From positions 2,232,001 to 2,296,000 of the forward strand of contig NZ_CP049919.1 in the NCBI RefSeq assembly GCF_015624425.1: a DNA stretch of 64,000 nt, in the 5' to 3' direction. Shown one piece after another: positions 8,636-16,479 of the stretch. Every line of letters begins with the position of its first letter. Positions within the stretch are counted from its first letter, which is position 1. The notes beneath the pieces were generated by a model that saw only the letters and a list, made by a program, of their open reading frames with translations, ran no database searches and was not told where the DNA came from. Origin of the DNA: Roseateles sp. DAIF2 (GTDB taxonomy: Bacteria > Pseudomonadota > Gammaproteobacteria > Burkholderiales > Burkholderiaceae_C). The position numbers were made by a program, and so were the translations under genes.

Positions 8636-9539
8636 CTTTTTCTCCAACGGCTGGTCGGTGTTCGTCGCCGCGGCCACGATCGGTGGCCTGGTGTTCTGCC
8701 TGCTGCTGCTGGTCATCGCGGCACGCCGCAAGGTGATGGCCGGCGACAACACCACCGGCCATGTCTGGGACGAGGACCTGCGCGAGCTGAACAACCCGCT
8801 GCCGCGCTGGTGGATGGGCCTGTTCGTGCTGACCGTCGTGTTCTCCGGCGTCTACCTGGCCCTGTATCCAGGCCTGGGCAGCGCCGAGGGCACCCTGAAG
8901 TGGAGCAGCACCGGCCAGTACGAGGCCGAGCAGGCCAAGGCGCGCGTCGCGCTGACCGAGGTCTATGCCAAGTACGCGGCGATGCCGGTCGAGCAGCTGG
9001 CCGGCAACACCCAGGCGATGGGCATCGGCGAGCGCCTGTTCGCCAACAACTGCGCCACCTGCCACGGCTCCGATGCCAAGGGCAGCAAGGGCTTCCCGAA
9101 CCTGACCGACGGCGACTGGCTGTATGGCGGCGCGCACGAGACCATCATCGAGACCATCGGCAAGGGCCGCATCGGCCAGATGCCGCCGATGGCCGCGGCG
9201 GTCGGCAATGCCGAGGACGTGCGCAACCTGGCGCATTACGTGCTGAGCCTGTCGGGCAGCCCGCACAACTCGGTCGCCGCGCAGCTGGGCAAGGACAAGT
9301 TCACCTCCTGCGCCGCCTGCCACGGCCCGGCCGGCAAGGGCAACCCGGCCCTGGGCGCGCCGAACCTGACCGACAAGGTCTGGCTGCATGGCTGGGGCGA
9401 GGACGCGGTGGTCGCGATGATCAACGGCGGCAAGACCAACCAGATGCCCGCCCATGGCGAGCGCCTGAGCCCGGAGCAGATCCGCGTGCTGGCCGCCTAT
9501 GTCTGGGGCCTGTCGCATCGCGACCCGAAGGTGCAGTGA
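8625..9539 (+). CDS. ccoP: Cytochrome cbb3 oxidase subunit III (dihaem cytochrome c)
   Basis: The 304-residue subunit has an N-terminal hydrophobic segment, a second one near residues 62-82 after the DEDLRELNNPLPRWW motif typical of CcoP/FixP, and then two cytochrome c domains. The haem sites are Cys143-x2-Cys146-His147 and Cys229-x2-Cys232-His233. It accepts electrons from periplasmic cytochrome c. The start overlaps ccoQ by 11 bases. Confidence 0.96.
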   Translation: MGSDFFSNGWSVFVAAATIGGLVFCLLLLVIAARRKVMAGDNTTGHVWDEDLRELNNPLPRWWMGLFVLTVVFSGVYLALYPGLGSAEGTLKWSSTGQYEAEQAKARVALTEVYAKYAAMPVEQLAGNTQAMGIGERLFANNCATCHGSDAKGSKGFPNLTDGDWLYGGAHETIIETIGKGRIGQMPPMAAAVGNAEDVRNLAHYVLSLSGSPHNSVAAQLGKDKFTSCAACHGPAGKGNPALGAPNLTDKVWLHGWGEDAVVAMINGGKTNQMPAHGERLSPEQIRVLAAYVWGLSHRDPKVQ

Positions 9540-9563
9540 GGAAGAAGAGCAGAAGCCATCGCC

Positions 9564-11021
9564 ATGAATAGCAGCAGTACCCGGGCCAAGGTGATCCCGA
9601 TCGCGCCGGCCGCCGAGGCCGGCGCCGAGATGGTGTCCCTGTACGAGGCGCAGAAGAAGATCTACCCGCGCACCGTGCATGGCTGGTTCGCGGCCTGGCG
9701 CTGGGTGCTGGTTTGGGCCACGCAGCTGCTGTTCTACGGCCTGCCCTGGCTGGAATGGGGCGGGCGCCAGATCCTGCTGTTCGACCTGGGCGCGCGGCGC
9801 TTCTACATCTTCGGGCTGGTGCTGTACCCGCAGGACTTCATCTACCTGACGGCGCTGCTGCTGATCTCGGCCTATGCGCTGTTCTTCTTCACCGCGGTGG
9901 CGGGGCGCCTGTGGTGCGGCTATGCCTGCCCGCAGACGGTCTACACCGAGATCTATATGTGGGTGGAGCAGAAGTTCGAGGGCGACCGCATCGCGCGCAT
10001 GCGCCTGGATGCCGGCCCCTGGAACTGGAACAAGCTCTGGCGCAAGGGCGGCAAGCAGGCCGCCTGGATCGCGATCGGCCTGTGGACCGGCTTCACCTTC
10101 GTCGGCTATTTCACGCCGATCCGCGAGCTGGGCCGCGAGGTGCTGTCCTTCGGCCTCGGTCCCTGGGAATGGTTCTGGGTGCTGTTCTATGGCTTCGCCA
10201 CCTATGGCAATGCCGGCTATATGCGCGAGCAGGTGTGCAAGTACATGTGCCCCTACGCGCGCTTCCAGAGCGCGATGTTCGACAAGGACACGCTGATCAT
10301 CAGCTACGACGCCGAGCGCGGCGAACCCCGCGGCTCGCGCTCGAAGAAGGCCGACCCCAAGGCCCAGGGCCTGGGCTCCTGCATCGACTGCACCCTGTGC
10401 GTGCAGGTCTGCCCGACCGGCATCGACATCCGCCAGGGCCTGCAGTACGACTGCATCGGCTGCGCCGCCTGCATCGACGTCTGCAACGACGTGATGGACA
10501 AGATGGCCTATCCACGCGGTCTGATCCGCTACGACACCGAGAACGGCCTGTCCCAGCACCTGAACCGTGGCGAACGCTGGCGCCGCGTGCTGCGGCCGCG
10601 CGTGCTGGTCTACGGCGCGATCCTGCTGCTGCTGTCCGGCGCGATGCTGGCCAGCCTGGCGCTGCGCACGCCCTTCCGGGTCGACGTGCTGCGCGACCGC
10701 GCCGCACTGGCGCGCCAGATCGAGGACGGCGTGATCGAGAACGTCTACCGCCTGCAGGTGATGAACGCGACCGAGAAGCCGCAGCGCTACGAGATCGAGG
10801 CCGACGGCCTGCCGGGCCTGGCGTTGAGCCGGCCGGTGGCCCTGACCCTGGCGCCCGCCGAGGCGCGCTGGGTCTCGCTGGCGCTGCGTCTGCCGCCCGA
10901 GGGCGCGGCCGCGGCCGGCGCCGGCGCCCATGTGATCCATTTCGAGATCCGCCGCCTGGCCTCGGACGAGGACGAGGCGCGCGGCCTGCGCGAGAAGTCC
11001 ACCTTCGTCGTGCCCCGCTGA
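9564..11021 (+). CDS. ccoG: Cytochrome c oxidase accessory protein CcoG (RdxA/FixG)
   Basis: The 485-residue protein has several membrane segments and a cytoplasmic ferredoxin-like region with two 4Fe-4S motifs (CIDCTLCVQVCP and CIGCAACIDVC). Upstream of these are the CGYACPQTVYTEIYMW and CKYMCPYARFQ stretches shared with NapH/RdxA proteins. The C-terminal part is an Ig-like FixG domain. CcoG is involved in copper handling during cbb3 oxidase assembly. It follows ccoP by 24 bases. Confidence 0.93.
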   Translation: MNSSSTRAKVIPIAPAAEAGAEMVSLYEAQKKIYPRTVHGWFAAWRWVLVWATQLLFYGLPWLEWGGRQILLFDLGARRFYIFGLVLYPQDFIYLTALLLISAYALFFFTAVAGRLWCGYACPQTVYTEIYMWVEQKFEGDRIARMRLDAGPWNWNKLWRKGGKQAAWIAIGLWTGFTFVGYFTPIRELGREVLSFGLGPWEWFWVLFYGFATYGNAGYMREQVCKYMCPYARFQSAMFDKDTLIISYDAERGEPRGSRSKKADPKAQGLGSCIDCTLCVQVCPTGIDIRQGLQYDCIGCAACIDVCNDVMDKMAYPRGLIRYDTENGLSQHLNRGERWRRVLRPRVLVYGAILLLLSGAMLASLALRTPFRVDVLRDRAALARQIEDGVIENVYRLQVMNATEKPQRYEIEADGLPGLALSRPVALTLAPAEARWVSLALRLPPEGAAAAGAGAHVIHFEIRRLASDEDEARGLREKSTFVVPR

Positions 11022-11043
11022 CCCGCCCAACCGGAGACCCCGC

Positions 11044-11307
11044 ATGAGCATGAATGGCAACAACAGCAACGGGCCCGTCGGCCAGGCGACGCCGCGCCCC
11101 TGGTGGCGCGTCGGCATGATGTGGCTGGTGATCGGCGGGCCCAGCGCGGTGGTGCTGGCCTCCTTCGTGACCCTGGCGCTGGCGCTGGCGCATCCGGATC
11201 CGGTGATCGAGGCGAAGCGGGTCGACCCCTCGGCCGACCTGCGTCAGACCCAGGCCGAGCAGCCGGCGATGAAGGCCCGCAACCACGCCGCCACCGGCGG
11301 CCTCTGA
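11044..11307 (+). CDS. ccoH: FixH/CcoH-like small membrane protein
   Basis: This 87-residue protein starts 22 bases after ccoG. A polar, Asn-rich start precedes PRPWWRVGMMWLVIGGPSAV, one membrane segment (about residues 22-47), and a periplasmic tail. The arrangement PWW(R/K)xxxMW..V.GP.. matches the start of CcoH/FixH, but the tail is much shorter than in classical FixH (about 150-170 residues). The position after ccoG supports a role in cbb3 assembly. Confidence 0.7.
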   Translation: MSMNGNNSNGPVGQATPRPWWRVGMMWLVIGGPSAVVLASFVTLALALAHPDPVIEAKRVDPSADLRQTQAEQPAMKARNHAATGGL

Positions 11308-11310
11308 GCG

Positions 11311-11598
11311 ATGGGCCGCCGCGCCGGTCCGCCGCTGGCGCCCGTCGCGCCGCGGTTGCGGCCACAGCCGCAGATTCAACAACGTCTGCGCCGGCGGCTG
11401 ATGGCGGCGCTGTGGCCGTCCTTCCTGATGGCCGCGGTGCTGGAGGGCCTGGTGTTCAGCCTGCTCGACCCGACCCTGCTGGAGCCGCGCATCGCTGCGG
11501 CCGGCCTGCCGCCGCTGGCGCTCTACAGCCTGGCCTTTCTGGGCTTCTGGGCCATCACGGCGTTGTCGTCCGGGTTGAGTCTGTTGCTAGCCGACTGA
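11311..11598 (+). CDS. Small two-helix membrane protein at the end of the cco cluster
   Basis: I do not recognise a named family for this 95-residue protein. An Arg/Pro/Gln-rich cytoplasmic start is followed by two hydrophobic segments (about residues 31-48 and 69-91). It begins three bases after the ccoH stop, so it is very likely co-transcribed. A role in oxidase assembly or stability is inferred from position only. The 310-bp repeat begins about 25 bases after its stop. Confidence 0.6.
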   Translation: MGRRAGPPLAPVAPRLRPQPQIQQRLRRRLMAALWPSFLMAAVLEGLVFSLLDPTLLEPRIAAAGLPPLALYSLAFLGFWAITALSSGLSLLLAD

Positions 11599-11622
11599 GG
11601 CGCGGGCGGGATCGGCGAAGAG

Positions 11623-11933
11623 CGCAGGAGGGCGGGCAGGCCTGCTGCTGCCTGCCAGGGCCTCGCGGCCCTGGCTTTCGCCAGGCACCGGAAGTCCACC
11701 GGACTTCCGGTGTCCGGGCTCAATCCCCCGGCCGCTGCGCGGCCTCCTCCTTGACCTCCGCATCAGGCCCACCCACCCTCCTGCGTGCGCCCTGTGGCCG
11801 ATATGGGGCGTCGTCGAAGAGGCGCTGCGCCGCCAGAGCCGGGTTGCGGGTGTGCGCGCTTGCGCAGGTTAAGGAGGAGGGCCGCAGCGCGGCCCGGGGG
11901 ACACGGAGCAAGCGCGTGCACCCGCAGCCCGGC
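11623..11933. repeat. Dispersed structured repeat, copy 1
   Basis: About 310 non-coding bases reappear at 61597-61906 in the same orientation, roughly 90 percent identical by eye. Two outer stems are visible. Stem A pairs 11623-11644 with 11764-11785. Stem B pairs 11838-11862 with 11909-11933. Inside A are a perfect 12-bp hairpin (11686-11697 with 11701-11712), a hairpin at about 11656-11673 and a GGCCGC/GCGGCC hairpin near 11730-11744. Inside B is a 7-bp hairpin (11879-11895). The element starts 25 bases after the preceding stop codon and lies in the convergent gap before fnr. Function is unknown. Confidence 0.85.
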
Positions 11934-11962
11934 GATCGCCCGAGCGTCCCACGACCGAACCA

Positions 11963-11987
11963 TAAGAAAAGCGCCCCGCAGGGCGCT
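11963..11987 (-). terminator. Rho-independent terminator of fnr
   Basis: The stem 11970-11976 / 11981-11987 has loop CGCA. Read on the minus strand it is followed by TTTTCTTA. It lies about 23 bases after the fnr stop codon. The weaker T content on the other side makes it less convincing for + strand transcripts. Confidence 0.75.
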
Positions 11988-12009
11988 TCATCGTTGCAAC
12001 ATCGACCTC

Positions 12010-12828
12010 TCAACAGTTCGTGCTGTTCACCAGCCGTTGCAGGCCCGCCTGGTCGACGATGCGGATCTGGCGCTGCTTCACCTCCAGCAGGCCGTCCTCC
12101 TGGAACTTGGAGAAGGTGCGGCTGACCGTCTCCAGCTTCAGACCCAGGTAGCTGCCGATCTCCTCGCGCGTCATGCGCAGCACCAGGCTGGAGGCCGAGA
12201 AGCCGCGCGCCTGCAGGCGCTGGGTCAGGTTCAGCAGAAAGGCCGCCAGGCGCTCCTCGGCGCGCATGCTGCCGAGCAGCAGCATCACGCCATGGTCGCG
12301 CACGATCTCGCGGCTCATGATCTTGTGGAACTGGTGCTGCAGGTCGGTGAACTCGCGCGACAGCTCCTCCAGCTGGCCATAGGGGATCACGCAGACCTGC
12401 GAATCCTCCAGCGCGACCGCGTCGCAGCTGTGGCGGTCGTTGCTGATGCCGTCCAGGCCGAGCAGCTCGCCGGCCATCTGGAAACCGGTGACCTGGTCGC
12501 GGCCGTCCTCGGCCGAGACGCAGGTCTTGAAGAAGCCGGTGCGCACCGCAAACAGCGACTGGAAGGCATCGCCGGCGCGGAACAGGGTGTCGCCGCGCGC
12601 GACGGTGCGGCGCGTGGCGACCAGGGTGTCCAGCTGCTCCAGATCGGTCTTGGACAGGCCCACCGGCAGGCACAGCTCGCGCAGATTGCAGCTGGAGCAG
12701 GCGACCTTGAAGGGCTCGGCGCGCAGGGCCGCGTCCTGCGGCGTGGATCGGGTCAGGGTCCGGCCCGTGCATTCGCCATTGGCGGCGGGCGCGGGGCAGG
12801 GCGAGGCTTGCTGAAAGGTGGACGACAT
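12010..12828 (-). CDS. fnr: FNR-type oxygen-sensing transcriptional regulator
   Basis: The 272-residue regulator aligns with E. coli FNR. Cluster cysteines Cys44, Cys47 and Cys53 lie in CSSCNLRELC, and the fourth, Cys146, is in DSQVCVIPY. A cyclic-nucleotide-fold effector domain follows, then a helix-turn-helix with the recognition helix ETVSRTFSKFQ (E. coli ETISRLLGRFQ). With an intact 4Fe-4S cluster it should activate microaerobic genes. The ATG at 12828 has GAGGAG just upstream; longer in-frame starts lack this. A box at 12879-12892 suggests autoregulation. The cco cluster and hemN are the likely local targets. Confidence 0.93.
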   Translation of the reverse strand: MSSTFQQASPCPAPAANGECTGRTLTRSTPQDAALRAEPFKVACSSCNLRELCLPVGLSKTDLEQLDTLVATRRTVARGDTLFRAGDAFQSLFAVRTGFFKTCVSAEDGRDQVTGFQMAGELLGLDGISNDRHSCDAVALEDSQVCVIPYGQLEELSREFTDLQHQFHKIMSREIVRDHGVMLLLGSMRAEERLAAFLLNLTQRLQARGFSASSLVLRMTREEIGSYLGLKLETVSRTFSKFQEDGLLEVKQRQIRIVDQAGLQRLVNSTNC

Positions 12829-12850
12829 GATGCTCCTCAAGATGAGGTCC

Positions 12851-12892
12851 ATTGTTGACCCGCCGATGCGCATGAAGCTTGACGTGCATCAA
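12851..12892 (-). promoter_or_regulatory. FNR-type box between fnr and hemN
   Basis: TTGAC-GTGC-ATCAA at 12879-12892 has the same half-sites as the ccoN box. Reading towards fnr, a class II arrangement puts the start site at 12844 and the -10 at 12851-12856, which reads AACAAT on the minus strand (four of six). The leader would then be about 16 bases and contain the ribosome-binding site. Towards hemN the predicted -10 (12915-12920) is poor, and the start site would fall on the start codon. Confidence 0.65.
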
Positions 12893-12925
12893 GCGCCGGC
12901 CAGCCGGGCTTGGCAAAGTGCGCTC

Positions 12926-14338
12926 ATGCCTAACGCCTGCATCACCCCCACCGCGCCCGCCATCAGCGAGGACCTGCTGCGTCGTTACGACATCGCCGGG
13001 CCGCGCTACACCTCGTATCCGACGGCGGACCGCTTCGTCGAGGCCTTCACGGTCCAGCAGTACGAGCAGGCGCTGGCGCAGCGCGCCAGCGGCGCGCTGG
13101 TCGGCGGCGGCGCGCCGCTGTCGCTGTATGTGCACATCCCCTTCTGCGAATCGGTCTGCTACTACTGCGCCTGCAACAAGGTGATCACGCGCCACCATGA
13201 GCGCGCCGGCGAATACCTGCAGGCCCTGCTGGTCGAGATGGACCTGACCCTGGCGCGGCTGGGCCGTGCGCCGCAGGTCTCGCAGCTGCACCTGGGCGGT
13301 GGCTCGCCAACCTTCCTGAGCGACACCGAGCTGGGCGACCTGATGACGGCGATCGCCAAGCGCTTTCGCCTGACCGCCGGCGCCGAGGTGTCGATCGAGG
13401 TGGACCCGCGCACCGTCACCACCGAGCGTCTGGCGCATCTGCGCGGCCTGGGCTTCAACCGCCTGTCCTTCGGCGTGCAGGACTTCGACGCCGCGGTGCA
13501 GAAGGCGGTGCATCGCCAGCAGAGCTATGCGGATGTGGCGGCGCTGATGGCGAGCGCCCGCGCGCTCGGCTTCGAGTCGACCAATGTGGACCTGATCTAC
13601 GGCCTGCCGCTGCAGACCCCGGCCTCCTTCCAGCGCACCATCGCGCAGGTGGCCGAGCTGCGGCCGGACCGCATCGCGCTGTATGCCTATGCGCATCTGC
13701 CGCAGCGCTTCAAGCCGCAGCGCCGCATCGACGTCGGCCAGCTGCCGCCAGCCGGCGACAAGCTGTCAATGCTGTCGGGCGCGATCGGCGGCTTCCTGGC
13801 CCAGGGCTACACCTATATCGGCATGGACCATTTCGCGCTGCCCGGCGATTCGCTGGCGGTGGCCAAGCGCCAGGGCCGGTTGCACCGCAACTTCCAGGGC
13901 TACAGCACCCAGGCCGACTGCGACATGATCGGGCTGGGCGTCTCGGCGATCGGCCGGGTCGGCGTGACCTACAGCCAGAACGCCAAGACCCTGGACGAGT
14001 ACTACGACCTGCTGCGCCAGGGCCAGCTGCCGGTGGTGCGCGGCCTGGCGCTGAACCGCGACGACCTGCTGCGCCGCGCGATGATCATGGCGCTGATGTG
14101 CCAGGGCCGGGTCGAGTTCGAATCGATCGAGCTGGCCCATCTGATCAAGGTGCCGGAGTACTTCCGCGCCGAGCTGGAAGCGCTGCGCCCGCTGCAGGAG
14201 GCCGGCATGGTGCAGCTGCTGCCGGGCTCGATCGAGGTGACGGCGCTGGGCTGGTACTTCGTGCGCGCGGTGGCGATGGTGTTCGACCGCTATCTGCAGG
14301 CCGACCGCACGCGCGCGCAGTTCTCCAAGATCATCTGA
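12926..14338 (+). CDS. hemN: Oxygen-independent coproporphyrinogen III oxidase
   Basis: This 470-residue radical-SAM enzyme decarboxylates coproporphyrinogen III to protoporphyrinogen IX without oxygen, in haem synthesis. The YVHIPFCESVCYYCACNKV stretch holds the Cys-x3-Cys-x2-Cys cluster motif, and GGGSPTFL follows. YGLPLQTP and the C-terminal HemN domain are present. Start: the ATG at 12926 gives the usual N-terminus before DLLRRYDIAGPRYTSYPTADRF. No clear ribosome-binding site precedes it. Its place beside fnr and cco fits a need for haem under low oxygen. Confidence 0.94.
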   Translation: MPNACITPTAPAISEDLLRRYDIAGPRYTSYPTADRFVEAFTVQQYEQALAQRASGALVGGGAPLSLYVHIPFCESVCYYCACNKVITRHHERAGEYLQALLVEMDLTLARLGRAPQVSQLHLGGGSPTFLSDTELGDLMTAIAKRFRLTAGAEVSIEVDPRTVTTERLAHLRGLGFNRLSFGVQDFDAAVQKAVHRQQSYADVAALMASARALGFESTNVDLIYGLPLQTPASFQRTIAQVAELRPDRIALYAYAHLPQRFKPQRRIDVGQLPPAGDKLSMLSGAIGGFLAQGYTYIGMDHFALPGDSLAVAKRQGRLHRNFQGYSTQADCDMIGLGVSAIGRVGVTYSQNAKTLDEYYDLLRQGQLPVVRGLALNRDDLLRRAMIMALMCQGRVEFESIELAHLIKVPEYFRAELEALRPLQEAGMVQLLPGSIEVTALGWYFVRAVAMVFDRYLQADRTRAQFSKII

Positions 14339-14348
14339 ACCAAGCGCC

Positions 14349-15029
14349 ATGGACCTGGCCCTGATCGCCTCGGCGCTGCTGATGGGCCTGGCCGGCACGC
14401 CGCATTGCGCGCTGATGTGCGGCGCGGCCTGCACCGGCCTGGTCGGCGGCGAGCGGCGGGCGCTGTGGGGCTTCCAGCTGGCGCGGCTGGCCAGCTATGC
14501 CGCGGGCGGCGCGCTGGCGGCGGCCAGCGTCGGCTGGGCCGCGCAGCTGGGCCAGGCCAGCGCGCTGCTGCGACCGCTGTGGGTGATGCTGCACATGGCG
14601 GCGCTGGGCCTGGGCCTGTACCTGCTGTGGCGCGGGCGCCAGCCGGCCTGGCTGGAGGCGCTGGGCGCGCGCAGCGAGCGCGCGGCGGCGGGCTCGGCCA
14701 CCGTGTCGCTGGCCGGCATCGGCGCGGGCCGCGCGGTCACCGGCCGCGCCACCCTGGGTGGTCTGGCCTGGCTGGCCTGGCCCTGCGGGCTGCTGCAGTC
14801 GGCCCTGGTGGTGGCCGCGCTGGCCTCCGGCCCGGCGCAGGGTGCGGCGGTGATGGGCGCGTTCGGCGCGGCCTCGGCACCGGGCCTGCTGCTCGCTCCG
14901 GTGCTGCTGCGGCGCGGTGCGGGAGGCATGCGCTGGGCGGTGCGCCTGGCCGGTCTGTGCCTGGCGGCGGCCTCGGTCTGGGCGCTGGGCCACGGGGTGT
15001 GGCAGCAGGTCGCGGACTGGTGCCGATGA
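14349..15029 (+). CDS. SafE/TauE-like membrane protein (sulfite exporter family, UreH-type)
   Basis: This 226-residue, very hydrophobic protein has about six membrane segments. Two paralogous-looking Cys motifs are visible: [10 protein letters not shown] at about residues 16-25 and [12 protein letters not shown] near 138-149. This pattern is typical of the short TauE/SafE-related proteins found beside cbb3 oxidase and fnr genes. It starts ten bases after hemN. The paired HC..C and PC motifs suggest metal handling, but that is inference; the transported substrate is unknown. Confidence 0.75.
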   Translation: MDLALIASALLMGLAGTPHCALMCGAACTGLVGGERRALWGFQLARLASYAAGGALAAASVGWAAQLGQASALLRPLWVMLHMAALGLGLYLLWRGRQPAWLEALGARSERAAAGSATVSLAGIGAGRAVTGRATLGGLAWLAWPCGLLQSALVVAALASGPAQGAAVMGAFGAASAPGLLLAPVLLRRGAGGMRWAVRLAGLCLAAASVWALGHGVWQQVADWCR

Positions 15030-15141
15030 ACAGGCGGCGCGCCCCCAAGACTTATATAAGACTGAACGGCTGCGCAATTTTGCTGGCATAGAATCGTTCG
15101 AGCTTTTCGACCCACAACGCCTCGCGCGGAGTAGCCCACAC

Positions 15142-16395
15142 ATGTACCAACACATCACGGTGCCCGAAGGCGGGCAGAAGATCACCGTCAACGCCGACTT
15201 CTCGCTGAACGTGCCCGACCAGCCGATCATTCCCTTCATCGAGGGTGACGGCACCGGCTTCGACATCACGCCGGTGATGCTCAAGGTGGTCGATGCGGCA
15301 GTGGAGAAGGCCTACGGCGGCAAGAAGAAGATCCACTGGATGGAGATCTATGCCGGCGAGAAGGCGACCCAGGTCTATGGTCCCGATGTCTGGCTGCCCG
15401 AGGAGACCATGCAGGTCCTGCGGGACTATGTGGTCTCGATCAAGGGCCCGCTGACGACGCCGGTGGGCGGCGGCATCCGCTCGCTGAACGTGGCGCTGCG
15501 CCAGGAGCTGGACCTGTATGTGTGCCTGCGCCCGGTGCGTTACTTCAAGGGCGTGCCCTCGCCGCTGAAGGAGCCCGAGAAGACCGACATGGTGATCTTC
15601 CGCGAAAATTCGGAGGACATCTACGCCGGCATCGAGTTCGAGGCAGGCAGCGACAAGGCCAAGAAGCTGATCGCCTTCCTGCAGCATGAGTTCGGCGTCA
15701 AGAAGATCCGCTTCCCCGAGACCTCGGGCATCGGCGTCAAGCCGGTCTCGCGCGAGGGCACCGAGCGCCTGGTGCGCAAGGCCATCCAGTACGCGATCGA
15801 CAACGACAAGCCCAGCGTGACCCTGGTTCACAAGGGCAACATCATGAAGTTCACCGAGGGTGGCTTCCGCGACTGGGGCTATGCGCTGGCGCAAAAGGAG
15901 TTCGGCGCCGAGCTGATCGACGGCGGCCCCTGGGTCAAGCTGAAGAATCCGCGTACCGGCAAGGATGTCGTCGTCAAGGACAGCATCGCCGACGCCTTCC
16001 TGCAGCAGATCCTGCTGCGCCCGGCCGAGTACTCGGTGATCGCGACCCTGAACCTGAACGGCGACTACATCTCCGACGCGCTGGCCGCCCAGGTCGGCGG
16101 CATCGGCATCGCGCCGGGCGGCAACATGAGCGACTCGGTTGCGATGTTCGAGGCCACCCATGGCACCGCGCCCAAGTACGCCGGCAAGGACTATGTGAAC
16201 CCCGGCAGCGAGATCCTCTCGGCCGAGATGATGCTGCGCCACATGGGCTGGACCGCGGCCGCCGACCTGATCATCAGCTCGATGGAAAAGGCCGTGCTGT
16301 CGAAGAAGGTCACCTACGACTTCGCCCGCCTGCTGGATGGCGCCACCCAGGTGTCCTGCTCGGGTTTCGGGCAGGTGATGATCGACCAGATGTAA
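15142..16395 (+). CDS. icd: NADP-dependent isocitrate dehydrogenase
   Basis: The 417-residue protein is collinear with E. coli Icd. It contains [14 protein letters not shown], the substrate-phosphate Ser in [13 protein letters not shown], the [12 protein letters not shown] motif and [16 protein letters not shown]. The dimer-type NADP site includes [17 protein letters not shown] and [11 protein letters not shown]. It oxidises isocitrate to 2-oxoglutarate in the TCA cycle. The ATG at 15142 was chosen because the conserved N-terminus begins there. Two TA-rich stretches upstream (TATATAAG at 15053-15060 and TAGAAT at 15089-15094) could be -10 elements. A strong terminator follows. Confidence 0.96.
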   Translation: MYQHITVPEGGQKITVNADFSLNVPDQPIIPFIEGDGTGFDITPVMLKVVDAAVEKAYGGKKKIHWMEIYAGEKATQVYGPDVWLPEETMQVLRDYVVSIKGPLTTPVGGGIRSLNVALRQELDLYVCLRPVRYFKGVPSPLKEPEKTDMVIFRENSEDIYAGIEFEAGSDKAKKLIAFLQHEFGVKKIRFPETSGIGVKPVSREGTERLVRKAIQYAIDNDKPSVTLVHKGNIMKFTEGGFRDWGYALAQKEFGAELIDGGPWVKLKNPRTGKDVVVKDSIADAFLQQILLRPAEYSVIATLNLNGDYISDALAAQVGGIGIAPGGNMSDSVAMFEATHGTAPKYAGKDYVNPGSEILSAEMMLRHMGWTAAADLIISSMEKAVLSKKVTYDFARLLDGATQVSCSGFGQVMIDQM

Positions 16396-16427
16396 ACGCT
16401 GCCCGGCGCTGAGCCGGGTTGCCCTTG

Positions 16428-16462
16428 AAACCCCGGTGCGTTGATTCGCCCCGGGGTTTTTT
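16428..16462 (+). terminator. Rho-independent terminator of icd
   Basis: AAACCCCGG (16428-16436) pairs with CCGGGGTTT (16451-16459) and is followed by more Ts. A second hairpin, CCCGGC/GCCGGG, lies just before it near 16402-16417. Confidence 0.8.
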
Positions 16463-16479
16463 CATTGGCGATCGGAACC

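Noticed and set aside
8475..11117. Very long minus-strand open frame (880 codons) opposite ccoP/ccoG
   Set aside because: It is the antisense of well-identified genes. High GC removes stop codons in such frames, and the translation is low-complexity Arg/Gln/Ala-rich without any family motif. The same holds for the long antisense frames at 3926-6310 and 46119-48761.
11623..11933. Repeat interpreted as insertion sequence, MITE or CRISPR
   Set aside because: No transposase, no target-site duplication visible at either end, no terminal inverted repeats spanning the whole unit, and no short regularly spaced repeats.
11720..13696. Long minus-strand frame running from the repeat through fnr into hemN
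   Set aside because: It is out of frame with fnr and antisense to hemN. Its C-terminal part is the repeat, whose copies differ in a pattern set by hairpins and not by codons.
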